Source: Nitrospirota bacterium (GTDB lineage Bacteria > Nitrospirota > Thermodesulfovibrionia > Thermodesulfovibrionales > JdFR-85). Taken from it: a stretch of DNA of 32,120 nt. The stretch spans positions 1-32,120 of the forward strand of contig WFMM01000013.1 in the NCBI GenBank assembly GCA_015484595.1, read 5' to 3'. The notes beneath the pieces are model-generated. The model was not told where the DNA came from. It ran no database searches and saw nothing but the letters and a program-made list of their open reading frames with translations. A program made the translations under genes and the position numbers. Shown here one piece after another: positions 19,127-26,842 of this stretch; positions within the stretch are counted from its first letter, which is position 1, and every line of letters starts with the position of its first letter.

Positions 19127-20145
19127 AGGGAGTGGCTTAGTTTGAACTCAAAGAGCTCTTTTATTGCCCTGTAAAGAGAGGAAAACTCCATTATGTCAAG
19201 GCTCTGGGCTGAATCGGAAAGTGCCTTTTCTGGCTCAGGATGAACCTCTATCATCACTCCGTGGGCTCCTGCCATCACAGAGGCAAGTGCCATTGGTCTT
19301 ACGAGGGAGCGTCTGCCAGTGGCATGGCTTGGGTCAAATATCACGGGCAGGTGGGAAAGCTCCTTTATAAGTGGTATTACCGAGAGGTCTGCCGTGTTTC
19401 GGGTTGCCCTTTCGTAGGTCCTTATTCCTCTTTCGCAAAGGATGACATAAGGGTTTCCCTGAACCAGTATGTATTCGGCTGAGGACAGCCACTCATCAAC
19501 CGTGGCTGCAAGCCCTCTTTTCAGCAAGACCGGTTTTTTGGCCCTTCCCGCCTCTACGAGCAGGTCGTAGTTCTGCATATTTCTTGCCCCTATCTGAAGG
19601 ATGTCTGCCACCTCTGCAACCCGTTCCACATGCTCAGGACTCATTACCTCGGTTACCACCAGCATACCTGTCTTTTCCTTTACATCCTTAAGTATTGAAA
19701 GCCCCTCCTCCCTTAGACCCTGAAAACTATGGGGTGATGTGCGAGGCTTGAAGGCTCCTCCTCGAAGAACCCTCACGCCAAGGGAGCTTAGAGCCTCAGC
19801 CACACGGGTCATCTGCTCAGGGCTTTCCACAGCACAGGGGCCTGCTATGACGGCGAAACCTCCTTCTTCACCAATGGAGACCTGGTTTGAAACCCTTACG
19901 ATGGTGTCTTCAGGGTGGAAGTCACGACTTACCAGCTTGTAGGGTTTTGTTACATGGATAATCTCCCTTATGCCTGGAAGCTCCTGAAAGGGTGTGTCAT
20001 CTATCCAGCCCTGATTACCTATTACGCCAATGGCTGTCCGTTCAGCACCAGGTATTGCCACTGGCCTGAATCCAAGCCTCTCAATGGTCTCACGAACGCG
20101 CTTGACTTCCTCCTGGGTTGCGTTATGTTGCATTACTATTAACAT
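19123..20145 (-). CDS. aroF: 3-deoxy-7-phosphoheptulonate synthase (DAHP synthase, AroF type I-beta)
   Basis: Condenses phosphoenolpyruvate and erythrose 4-phosphate in the first step of the shikimate pathway. The N-terminal ~70 residues form the ferredoxin-like regulatory domain ('[17 protein letters not shown]') seen in the Thermotoga/Bacillus-type enzymes, which carries feedback inhibition in relatives. The catalytic barrel shows 'AGPCAVES', '[13 protein letters not shown]', '[13 protein letters not shown]', 'KPVLLKRG' and '[11 protein letters not shown]'. The 340-aa length fits. It follows the hydroxyisobutyrate-dehydrogenase-like gene by 12 bp on the same strand and is probably co-transcribed with it. 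There is no obvious attenuator or aromatic-responsive leader. Confidence 0.94.
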   Translation of the reverse strand: MLIVMQHNATQEEVKRVRETIERLGFRPVAIPGAERTAIGVIGNQGWIDDTPFQELPGIREIIHVTKPYKLVSRDFHPEDTIVRVSNQVSIGEEGGFAVIAGPCAVESPEQMTRVAEALSSLGVRVLRGGAFKPRTSPHSFQGLREEGLSILKDVKEKTGMLVVTEVMSPEHVERVAEVADILQIGARNMQNYDLLVEAGRAKKPVLLKRGLAATVDEWLSSAEYILVQGNPYVILCERGIRTYERATRNTADLSVIPLIKELSHLPVIFDPSHATGRRSLVRPMALASVMAGAHGVMIEVHPEPEKALSDSAQSLDIMEFSSLYRAIKELFEFKLSHSL

Positions 20146-20157
20146 AGGCCCTTTTGC

Positions 20158-21021
20158 TCAGTCTTTCCTTTTGGGTTTGAATAACTTATAGATGGATGAA
20201 AAGTCCTCATCAGCTATGCCCTCTTTACAGGTCTGCCCATAGAGTTCCTTTACCACCGAGCCCGTAAAAAGTGGGAGTTTCAGCTCATAGGCAAGGTCCT
20301 GAAGACAGTGCAGGTCTTTATAGATAAGGGAATTTGAAAAGTGGGTTGAGAAATCCTGATTCTTTAGCTTTTCCTTCTTTGCATTTAATACAAGGGAGTT
20401 TCCGCCACCAACCGAAAGTATATCAATAACGGTTTCCCTGTCAAGCCCTATAGCCTCGCCAAGTGCTATTGCCTCTGCCAGGGTGGCCATAAAACTTCCA
20501 AGGGTCAGATTGTTGATGAGCTTCATCTTTGTAGCAGTGCCAGGTGTTTCAAAGTAGAACAGGTGCTTTCCGATGTCCTGAAGCAGGGGCTTTACCCTTT
20601 CGTAGGCACTGAGTTCACCGCTTGTAAGCACAGTAAGTGCACCCTGTGAGGCAGGAACAACGCTTCCAAGCACAGGAGACTCAAGATAATATGCTCCTTT
20701 GTTTTTACAGATTTCGTGAAACTCCAATACATCCCTGAAGTGGTTTGTCGTAAGGTCAACTATGACCTTTCCGTCAAATTCGGTGCTCAGTAAGCCTGTT
20801 TCTCCTGTTAAAACATCTCTGACTGCCCTGCTGTCAAAAAGACAGATGAAGATGATATCGGATTGTCGGGCTACATCCGAAGGGGTTTCTGCTACAGGGG
20901 CATCCAGCCTTCGCGCCTTCTCGGGTGTCCTGTTCCAGAGTATCAGGCTGTGGCCGCACTCTATAAGTCTTTTAGCTATTGCACTTCCGAGATGACCTGT
21001 TCCAATAAATCCTATCTTCAT
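20158..21021 (-). CDS. 3-hydroxyisobutyrate dehydrogenase-family NAD(P)-dependent reductase
   Basis: This is a beta-hydroxyacid dehydrogenase with an N-terminal Rossmann motif 'IGFIGTGHLGSAIAKRL', the substrate-binding stretch 'ESPVLGSVVPASQGALTVLTSG' and the catalytic lysine in 'KMKLINNLTLGSFMA'. I use the ATG at 21021 rather than 21057 because AGGAGG lies 9 nt upstream and the Rossmann strand begins directly after it; the length is then 287 aa. Substrates in the family include 3-hydroxyisobutyrate, tartronate semialdehyde, succinic semialdehyde and glyoxylate, and the sequence does not decide among them. 'ESPVLGS' (instead of DAPVSGG) resembles the glyoxylate/succinic-semialdehyde reductase subgroup. 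It sits upstream of aroF in an apparent operon. Confidence 0.85.
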   Translation of the reverse strand: MKIGFIGTGHLGSAIAKRLIECGHSLILWNRTPEKARRLDAPVAETPSDVARQSDIIFICLFDSRAVRDVLTGETGLLSTEFDGKVIVDLTTNHFRDVLEFHEICKNKGAYYLESPVLGSVVPASQGALTVLTSGELSAYERVKPLLQDIGKHLFYFETPGTATKMKLINNLTLGSFMATLAEAIALGEAIGLDRETVIDILSVGGGNSLVLNAKKEKLKNQDFSTHFSNSLIYKDLHCLQDLAYELKLPLFTGSVVKELYGQTCKEGIADEDFSSIYKLFKPKRKD

Positions 21022-21087
21022 AATATGCAACCTCCTACGGTTTACAAAGTATATCAAACAGAAAGGTTACTGTCAAACAGCAATTTC

Positions 21088-21096
21088 TGATATAAT
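21088..21096 (+). promoter_or_regulatory. Extended -10 promoter for the secreted protein / CsgG operon
   Basis: TGATATAAT is a consensus extended -10 element, with TTACTG 18 nt before the hexamer as a weak -35. It ends 7 nt before the ATG, so transcription should start at or next to the start codon (leaderless). Confidence 0.65.
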
Positions 21097-21103
21097 AGTT
21101 AGC

Positions 21104-21502
21104 ATGAAGAGGATATCTGCAATAGTCCTTATATGTCTGTTACTGGTGTCATCTTTTTCAGCCTTTGCTGAGGTAATAAGCGAAAGAGAGGTTCACGCAA
21201 AAAAGGTGACCATCTATCTGAGGGGACACCTGCGTCTTCCCATAGTTGTTGATGACAGAGTTGTTTTCAGTGAGATAGGCGGTCGGACGATTAAGAGCCT
21301 GCGAAGGCTTGATCTCTTTGTTGACAGAGAGGGAAAACTACAGGGCATCAGGATAATTTACGACGACAGTGTTTCGGGATTAAAAAGCATCTATATCCCC
21401 CATCCAAAGGGTATCGTGTTTGAAAAACCAAGGAGGGAGACCGAGCAGAACATTGTGAAACTTCGGGTCGTCACTACCGATGAGATAATAAATATCTGGT
21501 AG
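21104..21502 (+). CDS. Secreted (periplasmic) protein of unknown function
   Basis: I do not recognise this 132-aa protein. It has a clear Sec signal peptide ('ISAIVLICLLLVSSFSAFA', cleavage near residue 22). The mature part of about 110 residues is rich in beta-strand-like alternation ('KKVTIYLRGHLRLPIVVDD', 'GKLQGIRIIYDDS') and has no cysteines. It has an extended -10 promoter and no ribosome site, so the message is probably leaderless. It is followed after 10 nt by the CsgG-type lipoprotein, which has a strong AGGAGG site, and the two are likely co-expressed. It could be a periplasmic accessory or a client of the CsgG-like lipoprotein; this is inference from position only. Confidence 0.7.
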   Translation: MKRISAIVLICLLLVSSFSAFAEVISEREVHAKKVTIYLRGHLRLPIVVDDRVVFSEIGGRTIKSLRRLDLFVDREGKLQGIRIIYDDSVSGLKSIYIPHPKGIVFEKPRRETEQNIVKLRVVTTDEIINIW

Positions 21503-21512
21503 GAGGTAGCCT

Positions 21513-22889
21513 ATGTTAAAAAGGTTTTATCCCTTTATCAGCCTGTTTGTGCTAACTCTCTTTATTTACTCCTGTGCTGGAACCACAGCAGAGGTAAAGC
21601 AGCAACCCACAGCGCCAACCATGCAGGAGGCAGCAACCTATACAGGCCCTAAGGCCCGTATCTCGGTTGCAAAGATCAAGTGCAAGGCCGCAAAGTGTAG
21701 TGGTGCAATCGGCGATGGTATCAGGGACATGCTGATTAGCAGTCTGTTTAAGACCAATAAGTTCGTAGTGCTCGGCGGCAGAGAAGAGATTGAGGAAATC
21801 AAACAAGAGATAGACCTCGGACAGTCAGGCTATGTCAGAGAGGGGCAGGCTCCACAGGCAGGTGGCTGGGAATCAGCAGACATAATCATCCTTGGTGCAA
21901 TCACTGCCTTTGAGCCACATGCCTCTGGTATTGGAGGTGGGCTTGGTGGCCTGGCAGGAGGTTTTCTTGGTGGACTTGGTCTTAAGAAAAACGACGCCTA
22001 CATTGCAATGGACCTCAGGATCGTTGATGTAAGGACCCGTCGTATAATAAACACCACCACAGTGGAGGGTAAGGCATCAAGCTTTGCTATCGGTGGTCTT
22101 GGTGGTGGTTTTGGAAGTGCAGGGTTTTTAGTGGGTGCCCTGGGTGTTTACAAAAATACACCAATGGAGAAGGCAATAAGGGTGATGCTTGAAAATGCGG
22201 TTAATTACATAGCATCCCAGACACCACCGAGTTATTTCAGATACTCAGCAACCGGTGAGGAGGTCTCCCCAGCTCAGCCAGCAGGTCTTCAGAGGCCAAC
22301 ACATGAGATCACTGGAAGCCTTCAGCGTCCCACTGTGGCATTTAAGCCCGGAAAGAAGATTATCTTTCAGGAGGATTTCTCAGGCTGCTCTGAGTCGCCA
22401 ACCACGGTGGAGATAGCCAAGGGCACAGTGGAGTGTGTGGGGTTTGCAAGCCGTAAGTGGATTGTCAACTCTACCCCTGAGTCAGTGGTTAAAAAGAGAT
22501 TGGACCTGAGTGGTGATTTTGCAATCGAGTTTGATGCCTACAGCACCGACAATGCCCCGGATGCACGCATAATACTTGGACTTTCCGGAAAAGGCCCGGG
22601 TCTTTATCTTCACAGCCCATATGGTGACAATAACAGGGTATTTTACCTTCTATACCCGCGAAACGACCAGAAGGTTGCAGAGGCATCCACCAAGACCATA
22701 CATCACATCGCAATGCAGAACAAGGACGGTAAGTTCAGGATATTCGTTGACGGCAAAAAGGTCTACTCCTCTGACTCTGATGGGCTCTGGCTTTCAGCAA
22801 ACAACGACGGTTTTTCAATTAGGCAGTATGGAGACATAGAAAAGGGCAGGTACCTCCTGATTACAAACATTCGTGTAAGCAAGTATTAG
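21513..22889 (+). CDS. CsgG-family lipoprotein with added C-terminal lectin-like (LamG/DUF1080-type) domain
   Basis: This is a 458-aa outer-membrane-type lipoprotein. The signal peptide has a lipobox-like 'FIYSC' at about residue 21. Residues about 45-240 look like the CsgG/HfaB fold: 'ISVAKIKCKAAKCSGAIGDGIRDMLISSLFKTNKFVVLGGREEIEEI', 'ADIIILGAITAFEPHASG', 'DAYIAMDLRIVDVRTRRIINTTTVEG' and a terminal amphipathic helix. Glycine-rich loops ('GIGGGLGGLAGGFLGGLG') sit where transmembrane hairpins form in CsgG. After a proline-rich linker, residues about 285-458 resemble a jelly-roll lectin/glucanase domain ('DFAIEFDAYSTDNAPDARIILGL', 'KFRIFVDGKKVYSSD'). Curli genes are absent, so a curlin export role is not supported. 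It has a strong ribosome site, and its stop overlaps the next gene's GTG. Confidence 0.75.
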   Translation: MLKRFYPFISLFVLTLFIYSCAGTTAEVKQQPTAPTMQEAATYTGPKARISVAKIKCKAAKCSGAIGDGIRDMLISSLFKTNKFVVLGGREEIEEIKQEIDLGQSGYVREGQAPQAGGWESADIIILGAITAFEPHASGIGGGLGGLAGGFLGGLGLKKNDAYIAMDLRIVDVRTRRIINTTTVEGKASSFAIGGLGGGFGSAGFLVGALGVYKNTPMEKAIRVMLENAVNYIASQTPPSYFRYSATGEEVSPAQPAGLQRPTHEITGSLQRPTVAFKPGKKIIFQEDFSGCSESPTTVEIAKGTVECVGFASRKWIVNSTPESVVKKRLDLSGDFAIEFDAYSTDNAPDARIILGLSGKGPGLYLHSPYGDNNRVFYLLYPRNDQKVAEASTKTIHHIAMQNKDGKFRIFVDGKKVYSSDSDGLWLSANNDGFSIRQYGDIEKGRYLLITNIRVSKY

Positions 22890-23788
22890 TGGGTGAAGTC
22901 TTCGTTGGAACCTGTTCGTGGGCTGAAAAGAGCCTCGTAAAGAGTGGGGAGTTTTATCCACCTTATGTAAAGACAGCAGAAGACCGGCTGAGGTACTATT
23001 CAGAGAGGTTCAGTACCGTTGAGGTTGACTCCACCTATTATGCAATCCCCTCTTTAAGGACCGTGCAACTCTGGAGTCTTCGGACTCCAGAGTCCTTTAC
23101 ATTTCACATAAAGGCTTACGGAGCGTTGACAGGCCACGGCATTGACCCCAAGACACTGCCACCTGACTTAAGGGATAGCCTTTCAAGGGAGGAGCTTAGA
23201 AAGGGCCGCCTTTACATCAAAGACAGGGCATTGATTGAAGAGCTGTTTAAACGATTCAGGGATGCCCTGAGACCACTTAAAGACAGTGGAAAGCTTGGTG
23301 TCCTGGTCTTTCAGTATCCACCCTGGTTTAGGTACGGAAGGAGGTCCTTTGATGAGATACTAAGAACAGCCGACCTCCTTAAGGGTTACGACCTGGCCGT
23401 TGAGTTCAGACAGGGTAGCTGGTTTATGTACGGGCGTGAAAGGGAGGTATTTGAGTTTCTAAGGAAACACAATATCACGTACATCACTGCAGATGAACCC
23501 CAGATGGGCACCCCCGATACCATTCCATACATCCCCGAGGTAACGACCGATATAGCCTACCTGAGACTGCACGGCAGAAACAGAGAAAACTGGCTTAAAC
23601 AGGGCATAGAGACATCCCTGCGATACGACTATCTTTACTCTGATGAGGAGTTAAAGGGCTTTGTGCCTGATGTAAAAAGACTCTCAAAGAGGGCAAAAAG
23701 GACCTTTGTTATGTTTAACAACTGCCATGGTGCCTCTGCCGTAAAGAATGCCCTGCGAATGATTGAACTGCTCAGGACTGAGCCGTGA
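22889..23788 (+). CDS. DUF72 (YecE-like) protein
   Basis: This 299-aa cytoplasmic protein has a TIM-barrel-like fold. Family signatures are the start 'VFVGTCSWAEKSLVKSGEFYPP', 'YYSERFSTVEVDSTYYAIPS', 'FTFHIKAYGALTGH', 'LAVEFRQGSWF', 'ITYITADEP', 'YLRLHGRN' and the terminal 'VMFNNCHGASAVKNA'. Its biochemical role is not established, although some members sit near DNA repair or Fe-S genes. The GTG start overlaps the preceding TAG stop by one base (TAGTG), so it is translationally coupled to the CsgG-like gene. The 3' end overlaps the convergent ADP-ribosylglycohydrolase by 17 bp. Confidence 0.88.
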   Translation: MGEVFVGTCSWAEKSLVKSGEFYPPYVKTAEDRLRYYSERFSTVEVDSTYYAIPSLRTVQLWSLRTPESFTFHIKAYGALTGHGIDPKTLPPDLRDSLSREELRKGRLYIKDRALIEELFKRFRDALRPLKDSGKLGVLVFQYPPWFRYGRRSFDEILRTADLLKGYDLAVEFRQGSWFMYGREREVFEFLRKHNITYITADEPQMGTPDTIPYIPEVTTDIAYLRLHGRNRENWLKQGIETSLRYDYLYSDEELKGFVPDVKRLSKRAKRTFVMFNNCHGASAVKNALRMIELLRTEP

Positions 23789-24674
23789 GATAAAGCCCTT
23801 TTGCAAGCGAGCTTATCTTGCTTCTGTCTTCAAGCCTCTTAAGGCACTCCCCGGGAAGTCCCTCCTCTTTAACCAGACAGCCTGAAAGTGCACCTGCCAT
23901 CGCAGCGATGGTATCAGTATCACCACCCAGGCTGAGACAGAAGGAGATGGTTTTCATAAAATCCCTTCCGTGTTTTAAAAAGGCATAGATTGCGGTTGGC
24001 ACTGAACGGTCAGAGGCAACCGAGTTTCCAAGAATCTCTATCAGTTCCTTCGGGGAAGGGTTACCGGATATGGTGATTTTGAGCCTGTCCAGGGCCTTCT
24101 TAAACTCCGGAGTTTGTGCTTTTTTACTGAGATACTCAGTCAGTTCCTCAACAGGCCTTCCCCTCAGTACAAAGGCAACCGAGAGTGCCATCATCCTGGC
24201 ACCGTCCACACCCACGGGATGGACATGGGTTGCAAGGGCTGACTCCCTGATTGCATGCTCAAGGAGTTCTTCATCTCTGTAAAAGGCAAGTCCCACAGGT
24301 GCTACCCTCATTGCTGCTCCATTTCCATAGGAGCCTTCAGGAAACACAGACCTTACTGCCACATCCACTTGCAGGCCATCCTTTACGAGGGACAGCACCT
24401 TAAGTGTGCCACCACCGTAACCCCTTGCGGGGTTATAGTTACTTGCAAAATATCGGACAATCTCCTGTCTTGAAAGGGTAGTGCATTCCAGTATGGCCCT
24501 TGCAAGGTTAATCATCATCTCTGTGTCGTCTGTATATGTAAGGGTGCTTGAACAATCAGGTATGTGCATTCCCGGTGGTTTTCCTTCATGGGGTGCACCA
24601 AGGGCATCTCCCAGGGCAAGTCCAAGGAGACAGCCGGTAAAGGAGGTTTCATCAGGTGTTGTCGTGGTGTTCAT
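23772..24674 (-). CDS. ADP-ribosylglycohydrolase (DraG/ARH) family protein
   Basis: This is a 300-aa hydrolase of the ARH fold that removes ADP-ribose from proteins or other substrates using two Mg ions. The metal-binding motifs are visible: '[10 protein letters not shown]' near residue 45 and '[15 protein letters not shown]' near residue 250. The opening '[24 protein letters not shown]' is typical. No DraT, nitrogenase or ADP-ribosyltransferase gene is in the window, so nitrogenase control cannot be claimed. The ATG lies only 7 nt after the encoded CCA of tRNA-Leu on the same strand, with no ribosome site. tRNA 3' processing would leave a nearly leaderless message. Confidence 0.87.
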   Translation of the reverse strand: MNTTTTPDETSFTGCLLGLALGDALGAPHEGKPPGMHIPDCSSTLTYTDDTEMMINLARAILECTTLSRQEIVRYFASNYNPARGYGGGTLKVLSLVKDGLQVDVAVRSVFPEGSYGNGAAMRVAPVGLAFYRDEELLEHAIRESALATHVHPVGVDGARMMALSVAFVLRGRPVEELTEYLSKKAQTPEFKKALDRLKITISGNPSPKELIEILGNSVASDRSVPTAIYAFLKHGRDFMKTISFCLSLGGDTDTIAAMAGALSGCLVKEEGLPGECLKRLEDRSKISSLAKGLYLTAQS

Positions 24675-24681
24675 CTTTTAG

Positions 24682-24768
24682 TGGTGCCGAAGGGGGGATT
24701 CGAACCCCCACGGGGTTGCCCCCACAAGATCCTGAATCTTGCGTGTCTACCAATTCCACCACTTCGGC
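24682..24768 (-). tRNA. tRNA-Leu (CAG)
   Basis: Minus-strand fold: the acceptor stem is GCCGAAG/CTTCGGC, the anticodon stem is CAAGA/TCTTG with loop TTCAGGA (anticodon CAG), there is a long variable arm (GTGGGGGCAACCCCGT), and the T arm is GGGGG-TTCGAAT-CCCCC. CCA is encoded. The 87-nt length fits a class II tRNA-Leu. Confidence 0.97.
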
Positions 24769-24781
24769 AGCATTATATGAT

Positions 24782-24811
24782 ATTATAAAGTTTATCTTTC
24801 CTTTGTTTCAA
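24782..24811 (-). promoter_or_regulatory. Promoter of tRNA-Leu and probably the ADP-ribosylglycohydrolase
   Basis: Minus-strand TTGAAA, an 18-nt spacer and TATAAT, ending 13 nt before the mature tRNA 5' end. A second TATAAT lies 10 nt further on but is too close to the tRNA to serve it. Confidence 0.6.
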
Positions 24812-24874
24812 CTCGAAATCCTCTGTGTTAAAAAGGAGGATGAAGGGAGAAACCTTTTAGAAAGGAGACTGGCT

Positions 24875-25354
24875 ATGTCAAAACTCACGCACCTTGATGA
24901 AAGCGGTAAGGCAAAGATGGTGGATGTCTCGGAAAAGCCTCCCACAACACGAGAGGCAGTAGCAGAGGCTACGGTAAGGATGAAGCCTGAAACGCTTGAG
25001 CTGATACTCGAGGGCAAGGTCGCAAAGGGTGAGGTCTTTCAGGTTGCCCGGATTGCAGGGATAATGGCTGCAAAGAGGACATCCGATTTGATCCCCCTTT
25101 GCCATCCCCTGAGCATTACAAAGGTGGATGTAGATTTTTCTGCTAACAGGCAGGATGGCATTGTGACCGTTACCGCCAGGGTTAAGACCATTGGACAGAC
25201 AGGTGTGGAGATGGAGGCACTTACTGCGGTAACCCTTTCAGCCCTTACCATATACGATATGTGTAAGGCGGTTGACAGGGAGATGACCATAACAGATGTG
25301 ATGCTACTTGAAAAAAGAGGCGGAAAGAGTGGCGAATTTGTAAGAAAGAGGTAG
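24875..25354 (+). CDS. moaC: Cyclic pyranopterin monophosphate synthase (MoaC)
   Basis: Converts the MoaA product 3',8-cH2GTP to cyclic pyranopterin monophosphate in molybdenum-cofactor synthesis. The 159-aa protein contains '[18 protein letters not shown]', '[20 protein letters not shown]', '[26 protein letters not shown]' and the terminal '[12 protein letters not shown]', all standard for MoaC. The ORF track starts at 24656, inside the opposite-strand tRNA and hydrolase. The true start at 24875 has AAAGGAG 8 nt upstream. No molybdenum riboswitch is evident in the 106-nt leader region. The SfsA-like gene follows 5 nt later. Confidence 0.96.
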   Translation: MSKLTHLDESGKAKMVDVSEKPPTTREAVAEATVRMKPETLELILEGKVAKGEVFQVARIAGIMAAKRTSDLIPLCHPLSITKVDVDFSANRQDGIVTVTARVKTIGQTGVEMEALTAVTLSALTIYDMCKAVDREMTITDVMLLEKRGGKSGEFVRKR

Positions 25355-25359
25355 GATAC

Positions 25360-26478
25360 TTGGAGCTCATAAGAGGTCTTTTTCTTGAGAGGCTGAACAG
25401 GTTTGTCCTTAAGTGTCTGGTAGATGGAAAAGAGGTGCCTGCCTACCTGCCAAATCCAGGAAGGCTTATAGAGATACTCCTTCCTGAAACCCCTCTGTAT
25501 CTAAAACCAAAAACTGCTAACTCAGGGTATCCCTTCGTTGTTTACGGTGCTGAGAAGTCAGGCAGGGTGGTGATGCTTCACACCCACCACACCAACAGGG
25601 TGGCTCAGTGGCTTATACAAAGGGAACTGGTTCCGGAATTAAAGGGCTATAAAATCAAGGCGGCGGAGGTCAGGCGAGGAGGAAGCAGATTTGATTTTCT
25701 GCTTTCAGGCAGAAGGGGTGAGCTTTTGCTTGAGGTTAAATCCTGCACCCTCTTTCACAGGGGCATTGCCATGTTTCCTGATGCCCCTACAGAAAGGGGC
25801 AGACGACACATTAAAGAGCTTGCTGAATCTGGAATGGGTGCGGTGCTTTTTGTGGTTCACGACCCTCAGGCAAAGGTCTTTGTTCCTGACTACCACACCG
25901 ACCCGGAGTTTGCATCCACCCTGTATTCAATGAGGGATAAAATTCAGGTGCTTGCAGTCTCTGTAGGCTGGAACGAAAAGATGGAGCCTGCTAAAAAGGT
26001 AAGACCCCTGAGGGTTGGGCTTGAACCTATCGGAAGAGAGCTTAAAGACAGGGGCTACTATGCGGTGGTGCTCAGGGTTGAAAGAGACAGGGTGGTAGAG
26101 GTCGGCTCCCTTGGAAGGATTGAGTTTCCCGCTGGCTTTTATGTCTACATCGGCTCTGCAAAAAGGGGACTTTCAGGAAGAATAAAGAGACACCTCAGAT
26201 TGAGGAAGAGACTGCACTGGCACATTGATTATCTGAGGACCGCTTCAGTGGTAGTGTATTCCTTTCCCATAAGGTCATCGGTTTCAAGAGAATGCAAGCT
26301 TGCACACACAGTAAAGAGGATTTCAGACTGGCAGATAAAGGGTTTTGGCTCTGGCGATTGCAGTTGCAGTGGCCATCTGTTTGGTTTTAGGAGGAACCCC
26401 CTGCAAAACAGGGAGTTTATCAACATCATGCTTGACTTCAGGGTCATGGAGATTGACAGAGTGCTTAATAGAATTTGA
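25360..26478 (+). CDS. SfsA nuclease-like protein fused to a C-terminal DUF123 domain
   Basis: Two domains are visible. Residues 1 to about 225 match SfsA: an OB-like N-terminus ('FVLKCLVDGKEVPAYLPNPGRL') and a PD-(D/E)xK-type nuclease core ('SRFDFLLSGRRGELLLEVKSCTL', 'FPDAPTERGRRHIKEL'). Residues about 232-345 match DUF123, a GIY-YIG-like family: 'GYYAVVLRVERDRVVEVGSLG', 'GFYVYIGSAKRGLSGRIKRHLR', 'HWHIDYLRT' and a cysteine-rich 'GDCSCSGHLFGF'. Elsewhere these are normally separate proteins, so this is a fusion of two predicted nucleic-acid nucleases. The start codon is TTG with AGGTAGGA upstream. It sits 5 nt after moaC. SfsA's classical 'sugar fermentation' label is historical; a DNA/RNA nuclease function is more likely. 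Confidence 0.85.
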   Translation: MELIRGLFLERLNRFVLKCLVDGKEVPAYLPNPGRLIEILLPETPLYLKPKTANSGYPFVVYGAEKSGRVVMLHTHHTNRVAQWLIQRELVPELKGYKIKAAEVRRGGSRFDFLLSGRRGELLLEVKSCTLFHRGIAMFPDAPTERGRRHIKELAESGMGAVLFVVHDPQAKVFVPDYHTDPEFASTLYSMRDKIQVLAVSVGWNEKMEPAKKVRPLRVGLEPIGRELKDRGYYAVVLRVERDRVVEVGSLGRIEFPAGFYVYIGSAKRGLSGRIKRHLRLRKRLHWHIDYLRTASVVVYSFPIRSSVSRECKLAHTVKRISDWQIKGFGSGDCSCSGHLFGFRRNPLQNREFINIMLDFRVMEIDRVLNRI

Positions 26479-26504
26479 CCTTTAGTCAGTGATAATTTTA
26501 AAAT
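26475..26504 (+). promoter_or_regulatory. Promoter of the ArsR-type regulator
   Basis: TTGACC (26475-26480), 18-nt spacer, TAAAAT (26499-26504). The ATG follows after 8 nt with no ribosome site, so the message is probably leaderless. The -35 overlaps the stop codon of the preceding gene. Confidence 0.6.
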
Positions 26505-26512
26505 AGCTCCAA

Positions 26513-26842
26513 ATGGAGGACAGTAACAAAAGGATATTTGAACTTCAGGCCGAGGTGTGTAAGATATTCACCAATGCCAAGCGCCTTGAGATTATACACG
26601 CACTTAAGGAAGGGGAAAAGACCGTCACAGAGCTTGTAGAAATCCTTGGCATACCAAAGGCAAATGTCTCACAGCACCTTTCAATCCTAAAAAACAGGGG
26701 CATACTAAAGTCAAGGAGAGAGGGGGTAAACATCTACTACAGCATATCAAATCCCAAGGTGATACAGGCCTGTAACCTGATGCGGGAGGTGCTTTCAGAG
26801 CAGTTAAAAGATCAGGAGCTTTTATTTCTGACCAAGCTGTAA
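26513..26842 (+). CDS. ArsR-family winged-helix transcriptional regulator
   Basis: This is a 109-aa DNA-binding repressor-type protein. The winged helix-turn-helix is clear: '[61 protein letters not shown]'. The recognition-helix region has no 'CVC' metal motif, so arsenic or metal sensing by the classical site is unlikely. One cysteine ('EVCKIF') sits in helix 1 and another near the C-terminus ('QACNLM'), so a thiol or persulfide sensor is possible. No target operon is obvious: the downstream gene is convergent uvrB, with which it overlaps by 21 bp at the 3' end. Confidence 0.9.
   Translation: MEDSNKRIFELQAEVCKIFTNAKRLEIIHALKEGEKTVTELVEILGIPKANVSQHLSILKNRGILKSRREGVNIYYSISNPKVIQACNLMREVLSEQLKDQELLFLTKL

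Noticed and set aside
24840-24860. Mini-ORF MKGETF upstream of moaC as a leader peptide
   Set aside because: The AGGAGG abuts its ATG with no spacing, and there is no alternative-hairpin or regulatory codon pattern.
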